NCBI GenBank assembly: GCA_001774505.1
Contig: MFAF01000005.1
Location: 11,199 to 17,590, forward strand
Origin: Candidatus Coatesbacteria bacterium RBG_13_66_14
Lineage (GTDB): Bacteria > RBG-13-66-14
Direction: 5' to 3'
DNA: 6,392 nt
A program made the position numbers and the translations under genes. The notes beneath the pieces are model-generated. The model worked only from the letters and a program-made list of their open reading frames with translations. It ran no database searches and was not told where the DNA came from. Of this stretch, positions 5,689 through 6,392 are shown piece by piece (positions within the stretch are counted from its first letter, which is position 1; each line of letters starts with the position of its first letter).

Positions 5689-5718
5689 TTGACTTATACG
5701 GCCCCGGACCGCTATCAT
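5689..5718 (+). promoter_or_regulatory. Promoter of the divergent plus-strand gene
   Basis: -35 TTGACT (5689-5694), an 18-base spacer and -10 TATCAT (5713-5718), each one mismatch from consensus. The predicted start near 5725 leaves a short leader before ATG 5747. The -35 box is 50 bases from that of rpsP, so one bound regulator could affect both. Confidence 0.75.
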
Positions 5719-5746
5719 CACCTGCGTCTTTACAGGGATAGGGGTG

Positions 5747-6392
5747 ATGAGAAACCTCGGGCGCGCCCTCTTCGTACTGACCGTCGTCCCGACCCTGGCC
5801 GGGGCGAGCGCCGTAGCCCTCGAGGCCGCCCGCGTCTACCCCACCCTGGACGGCCCGCCGCCCCTCGACGCCTCCCTTTCCGCCGATGCGTACGCCCTCG
5901 CCGCCTGGTGCGACTACCTGGGCGGAACGGACACCCGGGAGCTTCTGGCAAGTCTGGACGGGGATCCGTCCCCCGCCGACGGTCCGGCCGCCTGTGCCCT
6001 TTTCGAGCTCCGGGGCCTGCTCCACCAGGGGCTGGCGGAGTACGCGGAAGCCTTCCGCGATCTGGCACGCCTGATCGAGCTGCAGCCCGACCGGCCGGAG
6101 AGCCTGGTCTACCTCCGGCGGCTCATCGAAACGGCCGGGGAGTTTCCGGGGGGGGAGTCGGAACTGGAGGCGCTCTGCCGCGCCCTGGCGGATGACGGAT
6201 CGGCCGACCCCGCCCTGCGCACCGAGGCCCGGATCATCCTGATAGACGTTAACCGGGCCGCGGGCTGCCCCGACGGCGCGGTGGAGGCGACACGGCTGAC
6301 GCATGACCTGGGCTTCCTCCGCTTCGTCAGCTACCTGGGCTCCTTCGACAACACCGGCGAGGCTGGCCTCGACACCCCCTACGGGCCCGAGG
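5747..6392 (+). CDS. Exported helical-repeat protein with an FDNTG motif (3' end outside window)
   Basis: This is the first 215 codons of a longer gene with no stop before the right edge. Residues 1 to about 22 form a signal peptide (MRNLGRALFVLTVVPTLAGASA, cleavage after ASA). Residues about 45-190 are alanine- and leucine-rich helices with TPR-like character (ALFELRGLLHQGLAEYAEAF and DLARLIELQPDRPESLVYL). Residues 195-215 read VSYLGSFDNTGEAGLDTPYGPE. I recall that large exported TPR proteins, some with DUF3857/transglutaminase-like domains, carry a GPFDN-G-GFD-PPE segment at the junction to a beta-rich region, so this may be the N-terminus of such a protein. That link is from memory and untested. 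ATG 5747 is preceded by AGGG 9 nt upstream and by a promoter at 5689-5718. Function is unknown. Confidence 0.82.
   Translation, partial: MRNLGRALFVLTVVPTLAGASAVALEAARVYPTLDGPPPLDASLSADAYALAAWCDYLGGTDTRELLASLDGDPSPADGPAACALFELRGLLHQGLAEYAEAFRDLARLIELQPDRPESLVYLRRLIETAGEFPGGESELEALCRALADDGSADPALRTEARIILIDVNRAAGCPDGAVEATRLTHDLGFLRFVSYLGSFDNTGEAGLDTPYGPE

Noticed and set aside
5588..6304. Minus-strand frame of 238 codons opposite the divergent gene
   Set aside because: It spans both divergent promoters and is antisense to a frame with a signal peptide, ribosome binding site and promoter; its composition is shadow-like.

Overview
The window is GC-rich bacterial DNA. Strong Shine-Dalgarno sites sit ahead of ATG, GTG and TTG starts, several sigma-70-type promoters match consensus closely, and three predicted proteins carry Sec-type signal peptides, two of them with tetratricopeptide-like (TPR/alpha-solenoid) architecture. 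This suggests an uncultured Gram-negative-type bacterium of high GC content. The phylum cannot be fixed from the sequence; a candidate phylum such as Coatesbacteria or a relative is only a guess.

Layout, left to right. Positions 1-620 (minus) hold a HAD-superfamily phosphatase/mutase whose 3' end lies outside the window, with its own extended -10 promoter at 706-714. A strong bidirectional terminator (760-796) separates it from 838-2346 (minus), an exported protein with an N-terminal FlgO/CsgG/TolB-N-like domain and C-terminal TPRs. That gene has a near-consensus promoter (2615-2643) and a leader of about 260 nt containing inverted repeats and a possible internal terminator. Next on the minus strand come an exported alpha-solenoid protein (2655-4439, GTG start) and rimM (4436-4972, GTG start), which overlap by 4 bases and are probably translationally coupled. 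A 323-base gene-free spacer (4973-5295) with many hairpins, including a good terminator, separates rimM from rpsP (5296-5538, TTG start). Divergently from rpsP, a plus-strand gene starts at ATG 5747 and runs off the right edge. It encodes an exported protein with a helical N-terminus and a SYLGSFDNTG motif. The rpsP and plus-strand promoters lie back to back in 5610-5718.

How the genes relate: rpsP (ribosomal protein S16) and rimM (30S maturation factor) form the usual ribosome-assembly neighbourhood, but the partners often found with them (ffh upstream; khpA, trmD and rplS around rimM) are absent from this window. Predicted cell-envelope proteins take those places. No CRISPR array, insertion sequence, phage gene, toxin-antitoxin pair or defence system was seen. 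The points most worth a second look are the structured rpsP-rimM spacer, the coupling of rimM to an unrecognised exported solenoid, and the leader of the 838-2346 gene.
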